Both the position numbers and the translations under genes were made by a program. A stretch of 7,258 bases of DNA from Thermoplasmata archaeon (GTDB lineage Archaea; Thermoplasmatota; Thermoplasmata; Thermoplasmatales; Thermoplasmataceae): the NCBI GenBank assembly GCA_021806355.1, contig JAJZXT010000129.1, positions 1 to 7,258 on the forward strand. Direction: 5' to 3'. The notes below the pieces were generated by a model. It was given only the letters and a program-made list of their open reading frames with translations, did no database searches and was not told where the DNA came from. Positions 1-5,864 of this stretch are shown one piece after another (positions within the stretch are counted from its first letter, which is position 1; the number at the start of each line of letters is the position of its first letter).

Positions 1-169
1 CCGACTCCGATAGTGCTTTCTTTCCGCCCTGGATGAACTGTTCCTTCCATCTCCTCAGGTGCACCGGTGAAACCCCGTGTCTGCGGCATATCTCAGCCTG
101 CGATACGTTGTCGGAGAAAGACTCCATTACGATCTGGAACTTCTCCTCGGCGCTGTATTTGCCGTTCAT
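1..169 (-). CDS. IS3/IS911-type transposase OrfA, N-terminal part (cut by window edge)
   Basis: Reading the minus strand from the ATG at 169 gives 56 residues starting MNGKYSAEEKFQIVMESF, with no stop before the window edge. This is the usual opening of the IS3/IS911 OrfA helix-turn-helix protein (transposase_8 / HTH_Tnp_1). KYSAEEKFQIV is helix 1. VSQAEICRRHGVSPVHLRRW (residues 23-42) is the recognition helix-turn-helix ending in the conserved tryptophan, followed by KEQFIQGGKKAL. In IS3 elements this protein binds the terminal repeats, and a downstream OrfB supplies the DDE catalytic domain, often after a -1 frameshift; OrfB would lie outside the window. The next gene upstream is the glycosyltransferase at 319-1152 on the same strand, so the element sits just downstream of that gene. 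Family assignment is firm. Whether the copy is intact cannot be judged. Confidence 0.88.
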   Translation of the reverse strand, partial: MNGKYSAEEKFQIVMESFSDNVSQAEICRRHGVSPVHLRRWKEQFIQGGKKALSES

Positions 170-278
170 AAAGAAACCCCCGGTGCTCGCGGAATGAATT
201 TTCGCATGATCTGGTTGTATCTGTCTCTCTCTATAATAGTATTGCTATAGTTTTCAAGTTCTGTGATGGTTCGGATCA
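170..278 (-). mobile_element. Probable left-end region of the IS3-type element
   Basis: This is the non-coding stretch upstream of the transposase start. On the minus strand, from 278, the sequence begins TGATCCGAACCATCACAG. IS3-family terminal repeats commonly begin with TGA followed by a CCG/CC-rich segment, so 278 is a reasonable outer boundary. The other end is outside the window, so the inverted repeat cannot be confirmed and no target-site duplication can be seen. The remaining 40 bases to the glycosyltransferase stop codon show nothing recognisable. Confidence 0.35.
229..240 (-). promoter_or_regulatory. Possible TATA box of the transposase gene
   Basis: On the minus strand this stretch reads ACTATTATAGAG, a TATA-like element about 65 bases upstream of the transposase ATG at 169. 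That distance implies a leader of roughly 35-40 bases. The G-run at 178-182 (minus strand GGGGG), a few bases before the ATG, is not a good Shine-Dalgarno match. The assignment rests on base composition alone. Confidence 0.25.
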
Positions 279-318
279 GTTAAGCCTTCTCATAAATCCG
301 TAAGGAAAACTCTTAAGA

Positions 319-1152
319 TCATGAAAGTGAACCCTCTTTAAGATCAGATGGATCATCTGAGGAGATCAATCTCATCTCTCTAATGTCCTTGGCTAACCTC
401 GCCATCCCATAGCCATGCAGCATCAGGTCCTTGAAAAGCCTACTGATGGAAGTTTTTGAATATTTCCTTTCCACCCAGTTAACCGGTATTTCGGAGATCT
501 TGGCGCCAAGTTCGTTTGCCTTGACCATAAGTTCCGCATCCCAAAACCAGGAATTCATGACAGTCTTGTCCAGCAGTGAATTCTTGAGATCGTCACTGAT
601 CATTTTGAATCCGCACTGATGATCATTGATACGCTCCTTGAACATAAGCCTGAGCAGCTGATTATACACCCTTGAGACAGCATTCCTGAGCTTGGGCCGC
701 ACAACAGTCGCTCCCGCGCAGTATCGTGAGGCTGTTATGAGCTGACAGCTGGCCGACGATATTCTGCGATATGCCCCCGAAATAACTTCAAGACCGGTAG
801 CCAGGTCAGCATCAATGAATGAATATGCTGCCCCGTGGAAGGAATTCCAAGCTTCCCTTACCGCGAAACCTCTTCCTCTCTTCAGTTCATGGACAATAAG
901 GGCAATATCAACTTTCCCCGATGCAAAGCTTTCAGCTATTTCCACTGACCTGTCACTTCCCCTGTCAACTGAAAGCACCATCAAGAAATCGATGTTGGTA
1001 GTCTTAAGATAATTGTAGAGTGAAGAGATCCTTTCCCCAAGAATCTTCTCTTCATTGTAAATTGGAACCACCAGAACCATATCATAATATACATCTTGGA
1101 ATCCGCGATTCTCTGTTTCCGTATGGATATTTAATTCGTATAGGTTCTCCAT
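319..1152 (-). CDS. Family 2 glycosyltransferase, dolichyl-phosphate sugar synthase-like (DPM1/ALG5 type)
   Basis: A 277-residue GT-A fold enzyme with the family 2 motifs in order. VVPIYNEE (28-35) is the nucleotide-binding strand, SVDRGSDRS (61-69) corresponds to the usual VDDGSxDxT, KRGRGFAVR (91-99) matches the NxGKGxAV segment, and DADLA (114-118) holds the metal-binding D-x-D. SRY (142-144), HQCGFK (178-183), WFWDAEL (202-208) and EIPVNW (221-226) follow the order seen in dolichyl-phosphate mannose and glucose synthases. Those enzymes move a hexose from a nucleotide sugar to dolichyl phosphate on the cytosolic face. No membrane segment is visible, so this is the soluble, short form. The sugar cannot be told from sequence. 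ATG 1152 is the first start in frame. An alternative at M25 (1080) sits right before the first beta strand, and the 24-residue leader carries no motif. The gene stands alone, with the IS element downstream. Confidence 0.9.
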   Translation of the reverse strand: MENLYELNIHTETENRGFQDVYYDMVLVVPIYNEEKILGERISSLYNYLKTTNIDFLMVLSVDRGSDRSVEIAESFASGKVDIALIVHELKRGRGFAVREAWNSFHGAAYSFIDADLATGLEVISGAYRRISSASCQLITASRYCAGATVVRPKLRNAVSRVYNQLLRLMFKERINDHQCGFKMISDDLKNSLLDKTVMNSWFWDAELMVKANELGAKISEIPVNWVERKYSKTSISRLFKDLMLHGYGMARLAKDIREMRLISSDDPSDLKEGSLS

Positions 1153-1173
1153 TTAATATTAATTGTCATGATG

Positions 1174-1182
1174 TATCATAAC
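1174..1182 (-). promoter_or_regulatory. Candidate TATA box for the family 2 glycosyltransferase
   Basis: The minus strand reads GTTATGATA here, centred about 26 bases upstream of the ATG at 1152. That is where a TATA box should lie for a leaderless archaeal transcript. No Shine-Dalgarno sequence precedes the ATG; the bases just before it are the A/T palindrome TTAATATTAA (1153-1162), which agrees with leaderless initiation. The box is a poor match to consensus, so this is a positional argument. Confidence 0.3.
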
Positions 1183-1273
1183 CCTTTCGTCCTAGTGAGT
1201 TAGTCTAGATTATCCCATAACCTTCATTTTGGAGATGACCAGGAAGCATTTTGCGGGAAAGTGTTAAGGGCAA

Positions 1274-1495
1274 TTGGTAATTCTTTCGTCCTTCATCGGG
1301 TCAAAAAATATAAAAATTGTATATCTTCTGGAATCGAGGTGGGTCAAGAAGGCCCTTAGAATTATATTGAGGAAAACGCATTTCTCCCCTCGTCTACGAC
1401 AAAAATTTTCAGCATTTGTCATGTATGTTATACTTGGTTTATGGCTCAGCGTGTGTATGAAGATACTTGCAAGAGCTGCAAAGGTTCTATCGTGA
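1274..1495 (+). pseudogene. Weak ORF, possible decayed transposase fragment
   Basis: An open frame of 73 codons whose only start is TTG at 1274, with no promoter or ribosome site of note. The middle and end are rich in basic and hydrophobic residues: WVKKALRIILRKTHFSPRLR, then a hydrophobic helix (FVMYVILGLWLSV) and KILARAAKVLS just before the stop. A hydrophobic helix followed by an 'IARAxxVS'-like stretch resembles the helix-turn-helix start of some archaeal IS transposases, broken off where the recognition helix should begin. I do not recognise a specific family. It may equally be a chance ORF in the 475-base gap between the glycosyltransferase and the HTH gene. No other coding signal was seen in that gap. 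Confidence 0.22.
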
Positions 1496-1562
1496 ATTTG
1501 AGTCTATTCAGGTTGCATATTTCTAAAATACATGTGTTCAAGTGGCCCATTGGTATATACTT

Positions 1563-1579
1563 TATTTACATTGTAAATA
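1563..1579. promoter_or_regulatory. Perfect 8+8 palindrome, candidate operator
   Basis: The arms TATTTACA (1563-1570) and TGTAAATA (1572-1579) are exact reverse complements separated by one T. The site lies just upstream of the TATA-like box of the HTH gene at 1628. A related half-site, ATTTACAT, recurs at 1603-1610 immediately downstream of that box. The arrangement fits a dimeric DNA-binding protein acting at this promoter, possibly the HTH protein itself. A/T-rich sequence raises the chance of accidental palindromes, but an 8-base arm with a 1-base centre is notable. Confidence 0.45.
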
Positions 1580-1588
1580 CATTATAAT

Positions 1589-1602
1589 AACCTTTAAAAA
1601 TA
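1589..1602 (+). promoter_or_regulatory. BRE/TATA promoter of the HTH gene
   Basis: AACCTTTAAAAATA resembles an archaeal BRE plus TATA box. The A/T core (1593-1602) is centred about 30 bases upstream of ATG 1628, close to the spacing expected for a leaderless transcript. No Shine-Dalgarno sequence is seen between it and the ATG. A second TATA-like element (GTATATAC, 1553-1560) lies further up, next to the palindrome at 1563-1579. Confidence 0.45.
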
Positions 1603-1627
1603 ATTTACATATGATTGCCTGAATAAG

Positions 1628-1990
1628 ATGCCAAGAGCCAAAACCCTGAAACAGAAAGAAATTGAGGTCATGGTATCGATCCACGTGAACCGCATAAAGG
1701 ACAGCATAATCGCAGAAAAAACCGGCAGAAGCCGCCACACAGTAAGAAAGGTAATAAAAGGGAACCCGGATCTTGTGAATCTTGCTTCCGCAATCCGCTC
1801 TGAGATGCTCTTCAACGCACACCTCCCCATATTATCATTCAAGGATGGAGAGAAGACTTACTCAAGCTCTGGAGGTGGTGAAGGTTACTTCTCCGGCATA
1901 GACAACTATTTCGCACACATGAGGAGATACAGGCCAGTCGGTCAAAAGGATACCCTCGAGGCTTTCCCGTGCAACAGATGGAAACGATGA
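1628..1990 (+). CDS. HTH-domain protein, N-terminal half of a probably frameshifted gene
   Basis: A 120-codon frame from ATG 1628 with a basic start (MPRAKTLKQKEIEVMVSIHV) followed by a helix-turn-helix-like segment at about residues 24-44: KDSIIAEKTGRSRHTVRKVIK. The pattern 'IAxxTGxSxxTVxxVIK' is typical of resolvase-like or sigma-like DNA-binding helices. After a Gly/Ser-rich stretch (SSSGGGEG, 79-86) the coding-like sequence runs to about RRYRPVG (residue 105). The last 15 residues (QKDTLEAFPCNRWKR) look out of frame. From 1923 the frame that holds the 2034-2522 ORF is already open and overlaps this one, so one extra base, most simply in the AAAA at 1944-1947, would join the halves into a protein of about 297 residues. 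I do not recognise the family. A DNA-binding role is inferred from the HTH only. Confidence 0.55.
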   Translation: MPRAKTLKQKEIEVMVSIHVNRIKDSIIAEKTGRSRHTVRKVIKGNPDLVNLASAIRSEMLFNAHLPILSFKDGEKTYSSSGGGEGYFSGIDNYFAHMRRYRPVGQKDTLEAFPCNRWKR

Positions 1991-2522
1991 TGGGGGCGCG
2001 AATGAAACCCACTTCCACATCAACGTTCCAAAGATGGAGACAATTGACTATGCGTTTGAACTCGGGAAGGCTAAGATCTTCTCAAAGCAGATGAGTTCTG
2101 TGCTCATTTCAGGGAAGGAATATATGAGAATTGTACGGGAATTTAAAGCACCTATAATGGAGCAACTTGACAACATAAAAACCATGATCCTGCTGAAATC
2201 ATATTATGACATTAGGCAACGCCAGCAGCCAGTAATATCTCCTCCAAAAAATTGTGAGGCAGAATATGGGTCCGACACAATATTTCATCCTGGGGGAGAT
2301 GATAGGGAAACACTGAAGAAAAAACTCAGCCCAATTGGCATAAATGTGGATTCAATGTTGATGGAAGGCAGAGATTCTGGAAACATGCTGAATTCCATTG
2401 AGCAAGATCTCCAACGCATTGAGCGCCGCCTAGATAAATTGCCTGATTTTATAGTAAAAGCGGTCCGGACCGTCCTAGAAGAATTGATTGATCCTGGTGT
2501 CATTTCAACCAGGAAAAAATGA
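1923..2522 (+). pseudogene. C-terminal half of the frameshifted HTH gene, coiled-coil protein of unknown family
   Basis: This frame is open from 1923, after the TGA at 1920-1922. Its first ATG is at 2034, which gives 162 residues (METIDYAFELGKAKIFSKQM to TRKK). The codons before that ATG also look coding (VKRIPSRLSRATDG, then THFHINVPK), and there is no ATG, GTG or TTG among them. No TATA box or Shine-Dalgarno sequence precedes 2034, so an independent gene starting there is less likely than the second half of the 1628 gene. The middle is helical and charged (REFKAPIMEQLDNIKTMILL). Residues 117-150, counted from M2034, look like a coiled coil: NMLNSIEQDLQRIERRLDKL, then a helix ending VLEELIDP. 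Such a tail could give dimerisation. No signal peptide, membrane segment or catalytic motif is seen. A stand-alone gene at 2034-2522 remains possible. Confidence 0.5.
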
Positions 2523-2618
2523 CAGGTTTCGTTCAAATGCCTCGCCTCCTCCTGTTTTCAAATTAGCTTTAAATCTTTGGTTAGAAAAATATAGAGTACT
2601 TAGTCCAGGATTCTGTTT

Positions 2619-2634
2619 GGACTTCCGGACTTCC
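2619..2634. repeat. Two tandem copies of an 8-base unit
   Basis: GGACTTCC occurs twice in a row (2619-2626 and 2627-2634), flanked by TTTGG and CCAAA, which could pair around it. It lies in the 293-base gap between the ends of the HTH gene and the flippase gene, which run towards each other. No gene is supported in this gap. The repeat may be chance. Confidence 0.3.
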
Positions 2635-2683
2635 CAAAGGGAGAGAATAGTATTTAAACAATTCCTGGCGTAACAGAACCCAA

Positions 2684-2688
2684 TTTTT
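2684..2688 (+). terminator. T-tract, possible terminator of the plus-strand HTH gene
   Basis: This is a TTTTT run on the plus strand about 160 bases past the stop at 2522, within the convergent gap. Archaeal RNA polymerase can stop at U-tracts without a hairpin. It is short and far from the stop codon, so support is weak. Confidence 0.2.
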
Positions 2689-2770
2689 CTCGCCCAATAG
2701 ACCTTCCAATTCTCGATAAATTATCGCAGATTCTAAGAAACAGTAAGGTTCATCCAGGGGAGTTCAGGTT

Positions 2771-2787
2771 GTTAGATAAAAACTAAC
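2771..2787 (-). terminator. Possible terminator of the flippase gene
   Basis: About 30-45 bases past the flippase stop, the minus strand reads GTTAGTTTTTATCTAAC: a T5 tract held between 5-base complementary arms. Both the U-tract and the weak stem could end the minus-strand transcript before it meets the converging HTH gene. Confidence 0.35.
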
Positions 2788-2815
2788 TATCCAGACAAAT
2801 CTCCATCACGATTCA

Positions 2816-4357
2816 TTATTGTCTTTCACGACTCAAGAGGAGTGAGCTAATAAACCCCCTTGTTTTCTTAAAATAGGGAGGGAAAAGAGAAAGTATGAGT
2901 TCATTGCTTTCTCGTTTGAAAATGCCTATCGCCTTTCCCAATGAAATATATATTGCTGCCCCCAACAAAATATATGCTGGCAAAAGTGAAATTTTCAGGC
3001 CAATTATGTCAGAAACATAATCAACAGTAAAAAACATGATCAAAGACACTATCCAAAGTTTAGCTAACCCGTATAAATCAAATCCGATTATACCTTCTCT
3101 GCGAGCAAAAAAATACAGAATCAAGAATGTAACACCATAAACTGAAGAATAGCCCAAGGCAGCTCCAATAAGCCCAAATTTTGGGATCAAAACGAGGGAA
3201 AAAACCACGTTAGCTGCAAGCGCGAGACCGCTTGAATAAATGAATATCCTTGTCTTTCTAATGGAAGCAACCGCCTGGCTCAGGATGTTTTGCGAAATGA
3301 ATATGGCGGTTGAAAACATTATAATTCTTAATGGGGTAGCACCGCCAATGTATTGGTTACCGCCAAGCAAATTCAAGATGATAGGTGCTAGGGCCGCAAT
3401 TCCCAAGGCAGAGGGAACATAAAAATATGACAGAAGAGTTGTAGACACTTTTACCACCGGTGCAATCTTATCTTTTTCACCCTTTCCTAAAAATTCAGAA
3501 AACTTAGGCATAAGAATATTATTAAACGGAGATGCGAGGAAACCAATTGAAGATGCGATTAACAATGAAAAGTTGTATACGCCCAAAGATGAAAGGCTAA
3601 TTAAACCAGAAACTATAAATCGGTCCGCGGATGAAGCTCCTACTGAAATAATGCCCGAAAGAAGAATAGGAAGTGAATACATCATCAAGTGTCCGTTTGA
3701 TGGAGCCCTACCTTGTCCTAGAAATTTCCTAATTGAAGTTAGAACTGCGATTAATTCTATTGCAACACCGGCAAAAATTCCAATAACCCAGCCGAATACA
3801 ATTGTATCAATTGACCTCAGATAGAATGCAAATGCTACTGAAACAAAGTAATATGTAACCCATATAATTATACTAATAAGGGCTGAGAGTCTGAAGTTTT
3901 GTATCCCTAACAATGTTCCGTTCAAGATTCCAAACATTACGTTTCCAACTAAAACCACGCTTAAAATCCTAACTAGTTCTATATATCCATCAGAATGCAG
4001 GAAAACAATTGATATTTCAGGTGCAAGAATAAGCAGAGAGACAAAACCAAGAATGCTGAACATAAAACCGTATGCAATGATCTTTTCAATTGTTTTTCTT
4101 ACAGATGCGTGATCCCCCTTTCCCAAGTTGTAAGAAGTGAAGTGTTGTGCTGCGGTCCCTAATCCAAATGAAAAAACAATATTAAACAAGCCTATTATCG
4201 CTACAAATAGAGCTATAGCCCCGACAGCAGTGGAATTAAATAATCTAACTATAATTATATAAAATACCATTCCCGAAAAGAGTTGCACACCAGAGCCGGT
4301 ATACTGAAAAAGCGCATCTACTCCTATGAACCTGGTGTGGCCTCTGGACTCTTCCAT
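2816..4357 (-). CDS. Wzx-like polysaccharide/lipid-linked oligosaccharide flippase
   Basis: A 513-residue protein with about 14 hydrophobic segments, roughly at 14-37, 42-67, 93-113, 128-152, 157-180, 185-207, 227-249, 253-277, 309-332, 342-362, 373-393, 396-418, 431-451 and 457-477. This topology and length fit the MVF/MATE-like polysaccharide transporters (RfbX/Wzx). The signature SSADRFIVSG (residues 242-251) followed by LGVYNFS matches the conserved 'DRxxxxxxxxxxxLGxY' region at the middle helix of that family, and the PKFGLIGAALGYSSVYG segment (392-408) is typical of the late helices. Such proteins move undecaprenyl- or dolichyl-linked glycans from the cytosolic to the outer face of the membrane. 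ATG 4357 is preferred because TTATAAAT lies 27 bases upstream. A GTG at 4396 would add 13 residues (MKCYKSLLNTPRI). It is encoded just downstream of the GT4 gene on the same strand, but apparently has its own promoter. The substrate is unknown. Confidence 0.9.
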   Translation of the reverse strand: MEESRGHTRFIGVDALFQYTGSGVQLFSGMVFYIIIVRLFNSTAVGAIALFVAIIGLFNIVFSFGLGTAAQHFTSYNLGKGDHASVRKTIEKIIAYGFMFSILGFVSLLILAPEISIVFLHSDGYIELVRILSVVLVGNVMFGILNGTLLGIQNFRLSALISIIIWVTYYFVSVAFAFYLRSIDTIVFGWVIGIFAGVAIELIAVLTSIRKFLGQGRAPSNGHLMMYSLPILLSGIISVGASSADRFIVSGLISLSSLGVYNFSLLIASSIGFLASPFNNILMPKFSEFLGKGEKDKIAPVVKVSTTLLSYFYVPSALGIAALAPIILNLLGGNQYIGGATPLRIIMFSTAIFISQNILSQAVASIRKTRIFIYSSGLALAANVVFSLVLIPKFGLIGAALGYSSVYGVTFLILYFFARREGIIGFDLYGLAKLWIVSLIMFFTVDYVSDIIGLKISLLPAYILLGAAIYISLGKAIGIFKRESNELILSLFPPYFKKTRGFISSLLLSRERQ

Positions 4358-4380
4358 TATTCTTGGAGTATTTAGAAGGG

Positions 4381-4388
4381 ATTTATAA
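4381..4388 (-). promoter_or_regulatory. TATA box favouring the ATG start of the flippase
   Basis: The minus strand reads TTATAAAT, centred about 27 bases upstream of ATG 4357, the expected position for a leaderless start. It lies inside the reading frame that a GTG start at 4396 would use, which argues for the shorter protein. Confidence 0.4.
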
Positions 4389-4414
4389 CATTTCACTGTG
4401 AAATCCCATTTATT

Positions 4415-4424
4415 AATTTTATAG
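4415..4424 (-). promoter_or_regulatory. Second TATA box upstream of the flippase
   Basis: The minus strand reads CTATAAAATT, a good archaeal TATA match centred about 24 bases upstream of the alternative GTG start at 4396. It could serve a leaderless GTG start, or give a longer message with a leader of about 35-40 bases before ATG 4357. Either way, the flippase gene appears able to start its own transcript separately from the GT4 gene. Confidence 0.4.
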
Positions 4425-4447
4425 ACTATCTTTAGAATATTAATAAT

Positions 4448-4453
4448 AAAAAA
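4448..4453 (-). terminator. T-tract downstream of the GT4 gene
   Basis: The minus strand has TTTTTT here, about 65-70 bases past the GT4 stop at 4518 and just before the flippase TATA boxes. It could end the GT4 transcript. No hairpin accompanies it. Confidence 0.3.
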
Positions 4454-4517
4454 TGATTATATGCTACATAATATAGGAGGCAAAAGCAGAATTGAATTAA
4501 CGATTAGTAAATATCTG

Positions 4518-5747
4518 TCAGTCTTCAATATTTGTGGTCACATAATACTTTTCTTGCAGCTGAGGGCGCGGCGAATTATTTATGACTTCGGCGAAAGCTG
4601 AGTCAAGAAAAGATTCAAGCATACTCATATCGAAAAGAGCTTTTGCAACGTCCCTTCTTTGGATTTTATTTTTGAAATACTGGATATTATCTGATTCCTT
4701 TTCGCACCTGTATGTTTGGATACAATCTGAGAAAGCTTCTACATTACGTTTTGTAAGCTGACCTAGAATTTTATTGGCGCCAAGAATATACTTTGGCCCT
4801 TGAGAACTATCGGACGCAACGATGGCAAGTCCAGAAGCCAACCCTTCTATCGCAGAGATAGATAGGGAATCAAATTTAGAAGGTACAACCATTATGTCAC
4901 TGCTAGAAAGAATTTGACGTTTCTGCTCATCGGATATGTATCCGTATACCTCCACATTTGGACATGGTGTCATAGTCATGAATTGTTTTAAAAGGGGCCC
5001 GTTACCAATTACATGAAACTTTATGTTTTGATTTTTCTGAATTATTTGTGAAAGTAGACCTATGCCCTTGCTCTTCACCATCCTTCCTAAAAACACTACA
5101 GTAAATGGGCCACCGTTATTGGACACTTTGTAGTCCCCAAAATCTACGTTATTCTGAGGTATTTCAACTATATTTGACCCACTAAAACCAAGGCTTTTGT
5201 AAACAGAAGTCTGAAAAGAGGTTTGTGTGTGAATCAATAAACCATTCTGATCCTTTGATAGAGGTTGAATAAGGATCATTTCACCCATTTTCTTGAAAAA
5301 TCTGAAAAGTGGGTTTCGGCTGTTTCCGAAATACTCAAAAAATGTGCCATGATTTGCTAGGATGACTTTCTTGCCTTCTTTAAGCAAAATCGGTGAAAGC
5401 CTTCTAGCCATTAAATTTGGTATGGAAAAGTAAACAACATCAAACTCCTTGGCCATGTTCAACATTTTTGAATAACTGAATATGCCCACCAACCCAAGAG
5501 AAAGTAATGAAGTTACTTTAACGATCAGGGGATGTGCCATCGGATCTTGGGCAAAAGCAGATGGGGTGTAGTTAAATCTAATCTTAGGATATATTTTTTC
5601 TATAGGGACATTTACCAAGGGGCAACCCGTTCCAAAGTACGTGACCTCATGGCCCGCTTTGCAGAGCATGTTTCCGACCATCATAGAATTGGTTTCTCCC
5701 CCGCCCATGAATTCCAAATCAAGAGGACCAAGGATTGCGATTCTCAT
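4518..5747 (-). CDS. GT-B glycosyltransferase, GT4-type
   Basis: A 409-residue two-domain enzyme, normal for GT4. The N-terminal Rossmann half opens MRIAILGPLDLEFMGGGETN, with the glycine-rich loop at 14-20. HGTFFEYF (133-140) is the acceptor-side histidine region. The C-terminal half has VVFLGRMVKSKGIGLL (217-232), the strand that starts the donor domain with its Arg/Lys pair, then HVIGNGPLLKQF (245-256) and PSKFDSLSISAIEGLASG (289-306). The family's E-x7-E signature is D293-x7-E301 here, an aspartate replacing the first glutamate. Such enzymes retain the anomeric configuration and transfer a sugar from a nucleotide donor onto a growing, usually lipid-linked glycan at the cytosolic membrane face. 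No true membrane helix is seen. ATG 5747 fits the family start and has an A/T box about 30 bases upstream. ATG 5786 would add 13 residues without similarity to the fold. The neighbouring flippase supports a role in surface glycan assembly. Confidence 0.88.
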   Translation of the reverse strand: MRIAILGPLDLEFMGGGETNSMMVGNMLCKAGHEVTYFGTGCPLVNVPIEKIYPKIRFNYTPSAFAQDPMAHPLIVKVTSLLSLGLVGIFSYSKMLNMAKEFDVVYFSIPNLMARRLSPILLKEGKKVILANHGTFFEYFGNSRNPLFRFFKKMGEMILIQPLSKDQNGLLIHTQTSFQTSVYKSLGFSGSNIVEIPQNNVDFGDYKVSNNGGPFTVVFLGRMVKSKGIGLLSQIIQKNQNIKFHVIGNGPLLKQFMTMTPCPNVEVYGYISDEQKRQILSSSDIMVVPSKFDSLSISAIEGLASGLAIVASDSSQGPKYILGANKILGQLTKRNVEAFSDCIQTYRCEKESDNIQYFKNKIQRRDVAKALFDMSMLESFLDSAFAEVINNSPRPQLQEKYYVTTNIED

Positions 5748-5770
5748 TTTCGAATTGGGAATACCAATAC

Positions 5771-5783
5771 TATTATTATATAG
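5771..5783 (-). promoter_or_regulatory. Candidate TATA box of the GT4 gene
   Basis: The minus strand reads CTATATAATAATA, centred about 28-31 bases upstream of ATG 5747 and overlapping the codons that a start at 5786 would use. There is no Shine-Dalgarno sequence before either ATG. Position and composition favour a leaderless message starting at 5747. Confidence 0.4.
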
Positions 5784-5864
5784 CATCGTTTGCTCAAGAA
5801 ACGAAAAAAAATAATGTACCTTGAATTACATACTATTCAACCTAAGAGTAAAGTGACATGAAAT

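Noticed and set aside
1562..1842. Two overlapping minus-strand frames opposite the HTH gene
   Set aside because: They are antisense to the better-supported plus-strand HTH frame, have Cys/Phe/Tyr-rich low-quality translations and show no domain.
2488..2673. Small plus-strand frame running from the end of the coiled-coil gene into the gap
   Set aside because: It starts inside the preceding gene, lacks a promoter or ribosome site, and its translation shows no domain or coherent pattern.
4475..4480. A perfect AGGAGG Shine-Dalgarno-like sequence on the plus strand
   Set aside because: No start codon with an open frame follows at a usable distance; it lies in the gap between two minus-strand genes.
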